A stretch of 64,000 nt of DNA from UBA11889 sp002313255 (lineage in GTDB: Bacteria; Pseudomonadota; Gammaproteobacteria; Pseudomonadales; Azotimanducaceae). A program made the position numbers and the translations under genes. Positions within the stretch are counted from its first letter, which is position 1, and each line of letters starts with the position of its first letter. The stretch spans positions 1-64,000 of the forward strand of contig CAJWQX010000005.1 of NCBI GenBank assembly GCA_913045265.1, read 5' to 3'. Under the pieces are notes generated by a model, which saw only the letters and a list, made by a program, of their open reading frames with translations, made no database searches and was not told the origin of the DNA. Of the stretch, positions 9,140 through 17,645 are shown piece by piece.

Positions 9140-10305
9140 TCCAAATGCCCGATAACGAAGAAGTACTGACGTTCGCTGAATTCGCGCTACCGCCCACGAT
9201 TACGGCGGCTATCGATGATCTTGGCTTTACCCATTGCACCCCAATACAAGGGGCGGTACTTCCATATAGCCTCTCTGATTACGACGTTACCGGACAGGCA
9301 CAGACAGGCACGGGTAAAACCGCCGCATTCCTAATCACAATTCTTGCGCAACAGGTCGAGTTCCCACCGGAGGAATCGGGCCCCGTGGGCACGCCGAGGG
9401 CGTTGATACTCGCGCCAACGAGGGAACTTGCACTACAGATTGAGGCAGATGCCCGCGATTTATCGCGTCACATGCGCGCCCACGTGGTCGCCGTGGTTGG
9501 TGGTATGGATTTCGATCGGCAGCAACAACAACTCGAAAAACGTCCCGTTGATATTCTCGTCGCAACACCCGGACGGCTGATTGACTTTTGTAACCGGCGC
9601 GTCGTCAGCCTCCGCGAAGTCGAGGTTCTAGTCATCGACGAAGCAGACCGTATGCTCGATATGGGATTTATCCCAGACGTCCGCCGCATCGTCTATCAAA
9701 CACCGAAGAAACGTGAACGCCAAACGCTCTTCTTTAGCGCCACATTCAATGACGACGTGATGAATTTAGCTAATCAATGGACTGTCGATCCCATGCATAT
9801 CGTCATTCAACCTGAGCGAGTCGCTGTCGACACCGTCGATCAACGTTTCTGGCACACCTCGAGAGCCGATAAAGCGGGCATGCTCGTGCAATTTATTCAA
9901 CATAAGAAACCTTCGCACACACTCGTATTCGTCAATCGCAGGGATCGGGCTCGGCATCTGGTATCGCACTTGAATCGCCAGGGCATCGAGTGCGAGGGAC
10001 TTGCTGGCGATATCCCACAACGCAAACGGCTGGCAACGCTCAACCGATTTAAAGAAGGTAAAACCAATCTCGTTATAGCAACCGATGTCGCGGGTCGAGG
10101 CATACACGTGGAAGGCATTAGCCACGTAATAAATTACGACCTACCCGACGACGCTGAAGACTACGTCCACCGCATTGGCCGAACCGGTCGAGCGGGGGCT
10201 TCAGGCATATCGATTAGCTTCGTTTCCGAAGATGATGCTTTTAATCTTCCGGCGATCGAGGCGTTCATCGGAGAACAGATCGTTTGCACGCACCCTGATC
10301 TTTGA
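9136..10305 (+). CDS. rhlB: DEAD-box ATP-dependent RNA helicase, RhlB-like
   Basis: A 389-residue two-domain RecA-fold helicase. Visible motifs in order: the Q-motif (FTHCTPIQ), motif I AQTGTGKT (Lys61), Ia PTRELALQ, Ib TPGRL, II DEAD in VIDEADRMLDMGF, III SAT, IV LVFVNRR, V ATDVAGRGIH, VI HRIGRTGRAG. The overall pattern fits RhlB, the helicase that joins the RNA degradosome in gammaproteobacteria, although the basic C-terminal tail of the E. coli protein is missing. The TTG at 9136 overlaps the upstream stop and has AGGAG only 3 bp away; an ATG at 9145 is an alternative start. RhlE-type helicases are the main alternative. Confidence 0.88.
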   Translation: MIQMPDNEEVLTFAEFALPPTITAAIDDLGFTHCTPIQGAVLPYSLSDYDVTGQAQTGTGKTAAFLITILAQQVEFPPEESGPVGTPRALILAPTRELALQIEADARDLSRHMRAHVVAVVGGMDFDRQQQQLEKRPVDILVATPGRLIDFCNRRVVSLREVEVLVIDEADRMLDMGFIPDVRRIVYQTPKKRERQTLFFSATFNDDVMNLANQWTVDPMHIVIQPERVAVDTVDQRFWHTSRADKAGMLVQFIQHKKPSHTLVFVNRRDRARHLVSHLNRQGIECEGLAGDIPQRKRLATLNRFKEGKTNLVIATDVAGRGIHVEGISHVINYDLPDDAEDYVHRIGRTGRAGASGISISFVSEDDAFNLPAIEAFIGEQIVCTHPDL

Positions 10306-10330
10306 AATAGACGGGAGGAGGTTTCCGACC

Positions 10331-10360
10331 ATGTTCGTTTTAGGCAAACTCGTGACATGA
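10331..10360 (+). CDS. Possible 9-residue leader peptide (MFVLGKLVT)
   Basis: The strongest ribosome site between rhlB and the amidase gene, GGGAGGAGG at 10313-10321, stands 9 bp before an ATG that opens a nine-codon frame, not before the amidase ATG. The tiny frame ends in a TGA that overlaps the amidase start as ATGA. The amidase has no Shine-Dalgarno sequence of its own, so a coupled leader peptide is plausible. There is no hairpin or amino-acid run suggesting attenuation. Confidence 0.35.
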   Translation: MFVLGKLVT

Positions 10361-11178
10361 GCCAAACCACTCCCATCGCGATCGTGCAGATGTGCGCAAC
10401 CGCAGACGTCACCGCGAATCTTGAAACGACGCGCGAACTCTCAGATGCAGCTGCGAATGCCGGTGCCCGCGTGGTGTTCCTTCCAGAGGCTTTCGCGTAC
10501 ATCGGTTCCGACCGCGACCGCCAACCATGGTTGGAAAATCTGCCGGCTGGTGGGCCGATATTGGAAACGTGTCGAGAAATCGCGCAAGCCCATCGAGTCG
10601 ACGTTGTGGCCGGTGGTTTCCCGGAACGCGCAGGCGACAATCGCTCCTACAATACCTGCATACATATCGACCCAAACGGCGTTCTGGCCGCACGATATCG
10701 AAAAATTCACCTCTTTGACGTCGACCTAGCCGACGGAACGCGTCTGCTTGAATCAAAAGCGACTGTCCCGGGTGTTGAAGCGGTCACCACACGAATGCCA
10801 TTCGGTACGTTAGGGCTCAGCGTTTGTTATGACGTTCGATTCCCAGCCCTCTACCAGGATTTGGTAGACGCGGGCTCGATTGCCTTGACAATCCCAAGCG
10901 CTTTTACCAAAACCACGGGACAGGACCATTGGCATGTGTTGCTGCGAGCGCGCGCTATCGAATGCCAAGCGTACGTGATCGCACCGGCACAGCACGGCGC
11001 GCATGGACATCGCAATCGTCAATCGTTCGGGCACGCTCTCGTTGTTGACCCGTGGGGACGAATCGTCGCTGAATGCGATGACGGTGACGGCTTTGCCATT
11101 GCATCCATTGATCCCGCGGAAGTCGAGCGGGTCCGCCGCGAGCTACCCAGCCTAGCGAATCGCCGAACGTGGCATTGA
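10357..11178 (+). CDS. Carbon-nitrogen hydrolase (nitrilase superfamily, Nit1/Nit2-like amidase)
   Basis: A 273-residue cytoplasmic amidase with the full Glu-Lys-Cys triad: Glu44 in FLPEAF, Lys116 in RYRKIHLFD and Cys157 in GLSVCYDVRFP. The RKIHLFDVD and CYDVRFP motifs are those of the Nit1/Nit2 branch, whose members hydrolyse deaminated glutathione or omega-amides of 2-oxo acids. The exact substrate is inferred from family resemblance. The ATG overlaps the stop of a possible nine-residue leader peptide with a strong ribosome site, and its own end overlaps the start of the downstream permease. Confidence 0.9.
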   Translation: MSQTTPIAIVQMCATADVTANLETTRELSDAAANAGARVVFLPEAFAYIGSDRDRQPWLENLPAGGPILETCREIAQAHRVDVVAGGFPERAGDNRSYNTCIHIDPNGVLAARYRKIHLFDVDLADGTRLLESKATVPGVEAVTTRMPFGTLGLSVCYDVRFPALYQDLVDAGSIALTIPSAFTKTTGQDHWHVLLRARAIECQAYVIAPAQHGAHGHRNRQSFGHALVVDPWGRIVAECDDGDGFAIASIDPAEVERVRRELPSLANRRTWH

Positions 11179-12239
11179 GCGATAAGCCCCATCGTCCCAA
11201 CAACGCCCTGCTGACGGTCGCAGCCATCGTCATCATCATCGCCGGCATCAAAGCGGCGGAAGACATCGTGGTGCCGTTTCTGTTGGCGGTATTCATTGCG
11301 ACCCTCGCCGCTACACCGATTTTCTGGTTGAACCGATCGCGAGTGCCAATTGCGGTCGCGATCGCTCTGGTTTCTGCGGCATTAATAGTCGTCTTGCTCG
11401 GGCTGGGCTTGCTAGTCGCAGACTCCATACAGCAGTTTTCGACACAACAAAGCTTCTACGAAGCCCGACTCCGAGAGCTGATCGGTCTCTTAGGACCCAC
11501 CCTAAATCGTCTCGGCATCCCCTCGTCTGCTGAATTATTTAGCTCTCAATTTGATCCGGGCAGTGCGCTTTCACTCGCCGCCAATACGGTGCGTGGGTTT
11601 GGGAGCGCGCTCTCGAATGGTTTTCTCATTTTACTAACCGTCATCTTTATCGTCGCCGAAGCCTCTAGTTTTCCGTCAAAACTCCGATCTGTACTCGCCA
11701 ATCCTGAACGCGATCTACCGCATTTCGATCGTTTTATCGCCAACGTCAATCGATATATCGCCATCAAGACAACCGTCAGTGTTGCGACCGGGGTCACAGT
11801 CACATGCCTCTTGGCGTTAATCGGAATCGACTTCCCATTGTTGTGGGGGGTCCTGGCGTTCATGCTGAATTACGTACCGACGATTGGCAGCATGATCGCG
11901 GCGATACCCGCCGTATTGCTCGCGCTGGTCCAACTCGGTCCAATCACCGCGATCGGCACGTTGGCGTTATACGTTCTTATCAACGTCATTATAGGCAACG
12001 TGGTGGAACCCAAATTCATGGGACGGGGACTCGGTCTTTCAACGTTGGTAGTTTTCGTTTCGTTAGTGTTTTGGGGTTGGGTACTCGGTCCCGTTGGCAT
12101 GCTTCTCTCGGTCCCACTTACCATCACCGCCAAGATTGCGTTGGAGGCTAACCCTACAACCCAGTGGATTGCTTATTTGTTGGGCCCGGCAGAATCGGGC
12201 CAGGTCGCGGAACGCGTAGACGAAACCGACGAGGAATGA
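11169..12239 (+). CDS. AI-2E family transporter (TqsA/PerM-type membrane protein)
   Basis: A 356-residue integral membrane protein with about seven or eight hydrophobic helices, two close together at the N-terminus (LTVAAIVIIIAGIKAAEDIV and a second one directly after) and a cluster between about residues 200 and 330. The motif LNYVPTIGSMIAAIPAVLLA followed by NVVEPKFMGRGLGLSTLVVF is diagnostic of the AI-2E (PerM) family, whose members export autoinducer-2 or exchange ions. The role here is unknown. A GTG at 11169 was taken as start; a TTG at 11175 overlapping the upstream TGA is equally possible. Its stop overlaps the hisC ATG. Confidence 0.88.
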   Translation: MALSDKPHRPNNALLTVAAIVIIIAGIKAAEDIVVPFLLAVFIATLAATPIFWLNRSRVPIAVAIALVSAALIVVLLGLGLLVADSIQQFSTQQSFYEARLRELIGLLGPTLNRLGIPSSAELFSSQFDPGSALSLAANTVRGFGSALSNGFLILLTVIFIVAEASSFPSKLRSVLANPERDLPHFDRFIANVNRYIAIKTTVSVATGVTVTCLLALIGIDFPLLWGVLAFMLNYVPTIGSMIAAIPAVLLALVQLGPITAIGTLALYVLINVIIGNVVEPKFMGRGLGLSTLVVFVSLVFWGWVLGPVGMLLSVPLTITAKIALEANPTTQWIAYLLGPAESGQVAERVDETDEE

Positions 12240-13315
12240 GCTACGAGCGCAACAATATTAGGGCGATGGAAGGTTACACCTACGGTGAACAACCCTCAGA
12301 CAGAGGCGTTGTAAAGCTCAATACCAACGAAAACCCCTACCCACCAAGTCCGCTGATTAAATCGGCTCTGAAGAACTTTGATAGTGATGTTCTGCGACGC
12401 TATCCCGATCCTTCAGCAAGTAGCCTCCGCAAGTTCGTCGCATCTCGATTTGATATATCCGCCGACAACATCCTCGTTACCAACGGCGGTGACGAGGGCC
12501 TTCGCCTTGCTGTCACCACTCTGGTCAACCCCAAAGGGGCGATAGGAATGGTTGATCCAAGCTATTCGCTGTATCCAGTCCTGGCCAATATCCAAGACTG
12601 TCGTATCGAGTCGCTGCGACTAGAAAAAGACTGGGCATTACCCAAAGGATTTAGTGAGCGGATAAACGCGTCGGGCGCGCGGCTCACGTGCCTCGTGAAC
12701 CCCCACGCACCCAGCGGTGTTCTCTGCTCCGTCGACGTACTCCGTGAAATAGCTAATGGGTTAGAGGGCGTTCTCCTAATCGACGAGGCCTACGTCGATT
12801 TCGTCGATCCCGCGCTAGGCCATAGTTCCATTCCGTTGGTCCAGGAGTTCGACAACGTTTTGGTGCTTCGCACCCTAAGCAAAGGATATTCGCTGGCAGG
12901 TCTCCGACTCGGTTTCCTTATCGGAAACGCTGCCTTGATTGAACCAATGGCCACCAAGACCCGCGATAGCTACAACATCGATACGATCACGCAGGCTCTG
13001 GCGTTGGTTGCCCTTAACGATTCCAACCACGCACTAATAAATTGCGAAAAAGTCAGAGCGGAGCGTGGTCGAATGCGCAACGAATTGTGCAGGATCGGTT
13101 TTACCGTCCCAGAATCGCAAACGAATTTTCTACTAGCGGAAGTTCCCGGACCCATGAACGCGTCGACGCTTTATGAGTCGCTTTACGACGCACAAATACT
13201 GGTACGCTATTTTGATTCGACGCCGCTCGACCGATGCTTACGTATAACCATCGGTACGCCGGAAGAGAACGATCAGTTCTTAAAGACCGTTAGTCACATG
13301 CTCCAAGCAAGCTAA
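12236..13315 (+). CDS. hisC: Histidinol-phosphate aminotransferase
   Basis: A 359-residue PLP enzyme converting imidazole-acetol phosphate to histidinol phosphate in histidine synthesis. Visible features are KLNTNENPYPPSP at the N-terminus, DEAYVDF with the PLP-contact aspartate and tyrosine, and the Schiff-base motif RTLSKGYSLAGLRLGF with Lys216. The open frame extends 24 codons upstream inside the permease gene, but the ATG at 12236 that overlaps the permease stop (ATGA) matches the family N-terminus. No other his genes are present, a common situation for an isolated hisC copy; a broader aromatic aminotransferase role is possible. Confidence 0.9.
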   Translation: MSYERNNIRAMEGYTYGEQPSDRGVVKLNTNENPYPPSPLIKSALKNFDSDVLRRYPDPSASSLRKFVASRFDISADNILVTNGGDEGLRLAVTTLVNPKGAIGMVDPSYSLYPVLANIQDCRIESLRLEKDWALPKGFSERINASGARLTCLVNPHAPSGVLCSVDVLREIANGLEGVLLIDEAYVDFVDPALGHSSIPLVQEFDNVLVLRTLSKGYSLAGLRLGFLIGNAALIEPMATKTRDSYNIDTITQALALVALNDSNHALINCEKVRAERGRMRNELCRIGFTVPESQTNFLLAEVPGPMNASTLYESLYDAQILVRYFDSTPLDRCLRITIGTPEENDQFLKTVSHMLQAS

Positions 13316-13327
13316 CGGAGAATTTCA

Positions 13328-14056
13328 TTGCTTTTCCCGCTCACAGACGACAATCCGACCCGTCGACGCCCAGTCGCCACCTACGTAATCATCGGTCTTA
13401 ACGTGGTTGCGTGGGCACTATTCCAACGCTTTGGTTTCGACCCTGGATTTTCGGAGTCTCTGTGCCGTTACGGTCTCGTTCCCGGCGATCTTCTGGGGAC
13501 CATCGAACCAGGGAGCAAACTACGTATCGCCCAAAATCTAATCTGTCAGTTCGATGGCGAGACCAACGTCGTCACACTGGTCTCTTCAATGTTCATGCAC
13601 GGGGGTTGGTTACACCTAATCGGAAATATGTGGTTCTTGTGGGTCTTCGGCGACAACGTCGAAGACTCAATGGGTGCATTTCGTTTTACGCTTTTCTATT
13701 TACTCACCGGCTTGGTCGCCGCAGCGGCTCAAATCGCGACCGACACAACCAGCGTGATCCCCATGGTGGGCGCATCCGGCGCCATCGGCGGCGTCATGGG
13801 TGCGTATGCTCTTCTATATCCTCGAGCCCGAGTTCGAACGCTGATCTTTCTCGGTTTCTTCATCACGACAGTGTCCATTCCCGCTGTTTTCATTCTTGGT
13901 TGGTGGTTTGTCGTCCAGCTTATCTCGGGCCTGCCATCGCTCGGTCGGCCAGGGGGAGGCGTTGCGTTCTGGGCACACATCGGTGGCTTTATCGCCGGCG
14001 TCTTGCTCGTCACGCTTTTTCGTCAGCGCTCGTCGAACACCATCGGCGGGACCTAG
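13328..14056 (+). CDS. Rhomboid-family intramembrane serine protease
   Basis: A 242-residue polytopic membrane protein. The catalytic serine lies in GASGAIGGVMGAY (Ser150) and the histidine in AFWAHIGGFIAGV (His217). The family signature HGGWLHLIGNMWFLWVFGDN in the second helix region is intact, so it should be an active protease cutting substrates within the inner membrane. The long first loop (about residues 35-80) is typical of the larger bacterial subgroup. The TTG start has GGAG 8 bp upstream. It follows hisC by 12 bp and probably shares its transcript. Confidence 0.92.
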   Translation: MLFPLTDDNPTRRRPVATYVIIGLNVVAWALFQRFGFDPGFSESLCRYGLVPGDLLGTIEPGSKLRIAQNLICQFDGETNVVTLVSSMFMHGGWLHLIGNMWFLWVFGDNVEDSMGAFRFTLFYLLTGLVAAAAQIATDTTSVIPMVGASGAIGGVMGAYALLYPRARVRTLIFLGFFITTVSIPAVFILGWWFVVQLISGLPSLGRPGGGVAFWAHIGGFIAGVLLVTLFRQRSSNTIGGT

Positions 14057-14060
14057 AAAA

Positions 14061-14084
14061 GTAGCTCGGCACTTCCCAAGCTAC
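14061..14084 (+). terminator. Weak stem-loop after the rhomboid gene
   Basis: GTAGCT and AGCTAC form a perfect 6-bp stem around a 12-base loop just after the rhomboid stop codon. The following bases include a short TTAGTTTT stretch but not a proper U-tract, so termination would be inefficient if it happens at all. Confidence 0.25.
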
Positions 14085-14138
14085 AGGACCGCTGTTAGTT
14101 TTGCTCGCTAGATCGCGCATAGTCGAAAAGGATCAGTG

Positions 14139-15047
14139 ATGGACCACCCGCTGCCGGCACTAAGTCTCGCCGCCGTTCCAGGACGCCGCCAACGAACGTT
14201 GGATCTCGCCCGTGAGATCGAGCGGCGGGGCTTCCCCGGAATATATTGCCCGAGTCTGTCAGACGGCCTCGCATTATGCGAAGCACTCGCATTCACCACG
14301 TCAGAGGTGCGCTTCGGGACAAGCATACAGCCGATCTACACCCGCAACGTCCAAGAATTTGCACAGATGGCAAGCTTCATCCACGAAGTATCAGGCGGAC
14401 GATTCGACTTTGGCGTTGGCGTCAGCCATGAACCGGCGATGAACCGGTTGGGCATCAAGCAAGGGAAACCACTGGCCGATATGCGCAGCTTCGTTGAAGA
14501 ACTGCATGCGGTTCCGCGCGCTGGCGAACTTCCGCCTATTATCTTTGCGACGCTGCGGAAAAAGATGATTCAGCTATCGGAGACCATCGCCAACGGTATG
14601 GTATTCGCGAACGGCGCGCGCTCACATATGAAAAGTTCACTGGCGGTCTTGAGCGACCAAAGTCGTTCCGAAAACCATTTCTTCATCGGCAACATGATTC
14701 CCACGTGTGTTCACGACGATGTTGAAGCCGCGAAAGCGGTAAACCGCCGCACCCTGACCAGCTATGCGATGCTCCCAAATTACCGCAACTACTGGAAAGA
14801 GGCCGGATACGAGGAAGAAATGAACGCCGTGGAGGCAGCGGTTAACGAACGTGACTTCGACCGAGTTGCTTCTTGTCTCTCGGATCGTTGGCTCGCTGAC
14901 ACGACCCTATTCGGAACGGCAACCGATGTCAGGGATGGATTAGCGGCCTGGTTTGATGCCGGCATAAAGACGCCCATCGTCGTACCGTCGGCGGTTGAGG
15001 GCGGGCAATTTAAAGCGTTCGAAGAATTCTTTGAACTTTGGGATTAG
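14139..15047 (+). CDS. Luciferase-like (LLM class) flavin- or F420-dependent oxidoreductase
   Basis: A 302-residue single-domain TIM-barrel protein of the bacterial luciferase superfamily. Recognisable parts are LARE-IERRGFPGIYCPSL near residue 25, the GTSIQPIYTRN strand and FDFGVGVSHEP (about 90-100), which form the flavin site in this family. Members reduce or mono-oxygenate varied substrates using FMN or F420. The flavin type and substrate cannot be read off here. Position near a DUF35/thiolase-fold pair suggests catabolism of a cyclic or branched acyl-CoA. The start is the ATG at 14139, with a GTG directly before it; AAGGA lies upstream. Confidence 0.82.
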   Translation: MDHPLPALSLAAVPGRRQRTLDLAREIERRGFPGIYCPSLSDGLALCEALAFTTSEVRFGTSIQPIYTRNVQEFAQMASFIHEVSGGRFDFGVGVSHEPAMNRLGIKQGKPLADMRSFVEELHAVPRAGELPPIIFATLRKKMIQLSETIANGMVFANGARSHMKSSLAVLSDQSRSENHFFIGNMIPTCVHDDVEAAKAVNRRTLTSYAMLPNYRNYWKEAGYEEEMNAVEAAVNERDFDRVASCLSDRWLADTTLFGTATDVRDGLAAWFDAGIKTPIVVPSAVEGGQFKAFEEFFELWD

Positions 15048-15081
15048 GTTCGAGTACGAAACCGGCAGACTCCCGCCATGC

Positions 15082-15486
15082 TCATCCCGGCTGATAGCGA
15101 AGCAACGTTACGTCGTCGGTTACCTGATCGAAATAGGGTTGTAAACGCATGCCAATGACAATGTCCGAGGGTTCGACGTTGACAAGTGTCGACGTCATTC
15201 GGACACCCTCGTCCAGTTCAACCACGGCTAATTGTTGCGGCGTTTCATCGGCGAAGTGTGGGGCCGTCGGCTGGCGTGCCAGAGTATAGGTGTAGAGGAC
15301 GCCCTGACCCGATACTTCTCGCCATATAAGCAAGTCGCTCAAACAGGAGGGACACCGCGTACGCGGGTAAAATACCCACGAGTCACACGCATCACATCGC
15401 TGAATTTGAACCTTGCGCTCGTTGAGCCCATCCCAAAACGGTCGAGTCGTCGTGGATGGCCGCGGAATAGGTTTCACCAAATCCAT
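15082..15486 (-). CDS. DUF35 OB-fold, zinc-ribbon acyl-CoA-binding protein
   Basis: A 134-residue protein with an N-terminal helix, a rubredoxin-like zinc ribbon with four cysteines (31, 34, 45, 48; CDAC and CPSC pairs) and an OB-fold C-terminal domain (YTYTLARQPTAPHF onward). DUF35 proteins form obligate complexes with thiolase-fold enzymes; in steroid degraders the Ltp2/DUF35 complex cleaves a C-C bond by retro-aldol chemistry. The partner gene lies 3 bp upstream on the same strand, which fits that model. No catalytic residue is expected in this subunit. Confidence 0.88.
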   Translation of the reverse strand: MDLVKPIPRPSTTTRPFWDGLNERKVQIQRCDACDSWVFYPRTRCPSCLSDLLIWREVSGQGVLYTYTLARQPTAPHFADETPQQLAVVELDEGVRMTSTLVNVEPSDIVIGMRLQPYFDQVTDDVTLLRYQPG

Positions 15487-15489
15487 GCA

Positions 15490-16689
15490 CTAACCTCCTT
15501 GCAGAATAAGTGCTGCCTGCTCGCTCATGATGCCGCCCGTCCCCGATACATACACATTATCGCAAGCGCTTACTTGTCGATCCTCAGCGCGTCCCATAAT
15601 CTGCCTTGCGGCCTCAACCACCTGTGTCATCCCACCAGCAGCACCAGCTTGACCCATGCCCAACTGGCCGCCGTGCGTGTTGAGAGGGAAATTCCCGTCG
15701 TGCGTCATGCCCGAATCCATTATGAAGCGCTGGCCTTCTCCTTTGGCGCAAAAACCTGCATCTTCCAATGTCAATAACACGGTAATGGTGTAGCAATCGT
15801 ATATCTCTGCCGCGTTGATATCGCCAGGCTCCAACCCCGCCATCGTAAACGCTTGTCTTGACGCCGGGCCCACGGGGGTATCGCACATGTCTTTTGCATA
15901 CGTGGGTGTTTTGACGGTCAGGTGTTCGCCAAACCCCGTGATCCGAACTGGACGGTGACGGCATCGCTCCGCCACTTCGCAGCTGGCGACTACTACGGCA
16001 CCACCGCCGGCGACGGGCATAACGATTTCAAGCATCCGTAGAGGATCAGCAATCATTTTGCTCGCCAACACTTCTTCCGCCGTCGTCGGTTTGCCGTAAA
16101 AAGCCGCAAGTGGATTCAACGCCCCGTTCTGACGTTGATCGACCACGAGTTTTGCCATGGCCGCTTCGTTATAACCGTACTGAGCGCCGTACCGCTGGGC
16201 GATCATCGCGTATCCACAGTTCTGCGCGAGATTACCATAGGGGATTTCGAATTCGGCCTGGGGAGAACCCCATTCGTTGCTGCTTGATTGGAAAAAACGT
16301 CGCGGATCGATCGCCCTTGGCTCCGGGTTAGAAGGAATTGGGAGCGCGGGTGTGGCACAAACAACCACGTCGGCTATGCCTAATTCGATGGCGGCCGCAG
16401 CACGCCAAACCATCCCCACCGAGGAAGCGCCCCCAAGATCAATGCGTTCCGCAAAATTAACCGGTTGGCCCAAATACTCAACGATCGTTGCTGGCGTAAA
16501 CATCCCCGACTCGCGAATGTCCGTACAAGCAATACCGTTGACGTCGGCAAGCTGAAGTCCCGCATCGTCTAGGGCCATGGCCGTCAGTTCGGACCATTGT
16601 TCTATGGTGAATAACCTTGGCCCGTTGTATTTGCGTTCGTGTTTGAATTCGGCAAAACCGACGATTGCCGCCTGTCCTCGAAGTCCCAT
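15490..16689 (-). CDS. Thiolase-fold protein, probably a DUF35-dependent aldolase (Ltp2-like)
   Basis: A 399-residue protein of the lipid-transfer/SCP2-thiolase branch. Key thiolase residues appear to be missing: the region that should carry the nucleophilic cysteine reads DLGGASS (84-90), the GHP histidine motif is GQA (346-348) and the C-terminal cysteine motif is GTGGIMS (383-389). Such Cys-less proteins paired with a DUF35 subunit include the steroid side-chain aldolase Ltp2. A thioester-cleaving thiolase role is therefore unlikely and a retro-aldol or acyl-CoA-binding role more probable; this is inference from motif loss and from the adjacent DUF35 gene. Confidence 0.8.
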   Translation of the reverse strand: MGLRGQAAIVGFAEFKHERKYNGPRLFTIEQWSELTAMALDDAGLQLADVNGIACTDIRESGMFTPATIVEYLGQPVNFAERIDLGGASSVGMVWRAAAAIELGIADVVVCATPALPIPSNPEPRAIDPRRFFQSSSNEWGSPQAEFEIPYGNLAQNCGYAMIAQRYGAQYGYNEAAMAKLVVDQRQNGALNPLAAFYGKPTTAEEVLASKMIADPLRMLEIVMPVAGGGAVVVASCEVAERCRHRPVRITGFGEHLTVKTPTYAKDMCDTPVGPASRQAFTMAGLEPGDINAAEIYDCYTITVLLTLEDAGFCAKGEGQRFIMDSGMTHDGNFPLNTHGGQLGMGQAGAAGGMTQVVEAARQIMGRAEDRQVSACDNVYVSGTGGIMSEQAALILQGG

Positions 16690-16769
16690 GATTTCAGTTT
16701 ATCTACGGTCCCCGGAACGTATAGGCTACCAGCTTCGCCACACAACGTGCGCATCGAACGCATCATCCT

Positions 16770-17258
16770 ATGAAGCACAAGTGGCTTTGGATCATTCGTC
16801 ATGGCCAAGCGGCTAACTCTCTCGATATACCCGACTTCGAACGACCGTTAACGCAACAAGGCCAAGAACAGGCCCGCGTTGTCGGACGAGACATTCGCTC
16901 CACAAGCGGGGCACCCGAATTCGTGCTCACCAGTTCGGCGCCACGCGCAACTGCAACCGCGAAACTACTCGCAAGGAAAGGCCACGCCGTAGTCGAAGAG
17001 CAAGAGCATCTTTACATGGCGTCCGTCGACACGTTGCTGGCAGCGATATGGTCGATCCCGAGTGACATTCGTTCCGCCATCGTTGTTGGCCACAACCCCG
17101 GTGTTAGTCATCTCGCGAACTTGCTTGCAGGTAAAACGGAATACCGACTCCCGCCGTTGGGTGCCGTATGTTTCGAAGTGACAACCCCATGGGAAGATCT
17201 TGGCTCCAGTCCACTTCACGTCAGTCGATTCGTTAAACCTAGCGCGCACGTACCGTGA
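16770..17258 (+). CDS. sixA: Histidine phosphatase, SixA-like
   Basis: A 162-residue small histidine-phosphatase fold protein. The catalytic RHG motif is in WIIRHGQAAN (about residues 9-11), the second arginine in SSAPRATATAKLL, and the second histidine in VVGHNPGVSHLANLL. Length and motif spacing fit SixA, which removes phosphate from phosphohistidine residues of phosphorelay or PTS proteins. It is transcribed divergently from the thiolase-fold gene, with 80 bp between them. The target protein is unknown. Confidence 0.85.
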   Translation: MKHKWLWIIRHGQAANSLDIPDFERPLTQQGQEQARVVGRDIRSTSGAPEFVLTSSAPRATATAKLLARKGHAVVEEQEHLYMASVDTLLAAIWSIPSDIRSAIVVGHNPGVSHLANLLAGKTEYRLPPLGAVCFEVTTPWEDLGSSPLHVSRFVKPSAHVP

Positions 17259-17411
17259 CCATCGCTCTTTTGTCCGATAGATTCCGAGCTACCAGGCCCG
17301 TCAAAATGGGATCGATGGAATAGACATAAAGGACACTAACAGCGCTGGACGGATGACCTGTAAGACGGTATACGTGACATCGTTTGTGTGTCTGAAAAGG
17401 AACCCTTCCCT

Positions 17412-17582
17412 ATGGTGTCTTTAATCACCTGCATCGCCGTTCTCGGAATCGCCTACGGTGTCTATCGGCTTGTCGACCAATTGCCAGACGTGCTTTTTCG
17501 CGTTTCCGAAATACAGCGTGATATCGCGGACATTCGCCGAAAATTGGTGGCAGATGAGCGTGAACCGGACGAAGCCGAATAG
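17412..17582 (+). CDS. Small single-pass membrane protein, unknown function
   Basis: A 56-residue predicted protein: one hydrophobic helix (SLITCIAVLGIAYGVYRLV) followed by a charged, probably helical tail (EIQRDIADIRRKLVADERE) that looks like a short coiled coil. The ATG at 17412 has AAGGA 9-10 bp upstream; a GTG at 17388 would add eight residues without such a site. It lies 153 bp after sixA and 63 bp before the PNPOx-like gene. No family is recognised. The clean helix-plus-coil pattern argues for a real gene. Confidence 0.55.
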   Translation: MVSLITCIAVLGIAYGVYRLVDQLPDVLFRVSEIQRDIADIRRKLVADEREPDEAE

Positions 17583-17645
17583 ACTCGCCCGTCAATCCCA
17601 CCTCGGACCGCGAGGGATCGCATTGCTAATACCACGGCAATCCGG

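Noticed and set aside
17259..17411. Possible RNA gene or additional frame between sixA and the small membrane protein
   Set aside because: No tRNA-like structure, strong hairpin or plausible start is visible.
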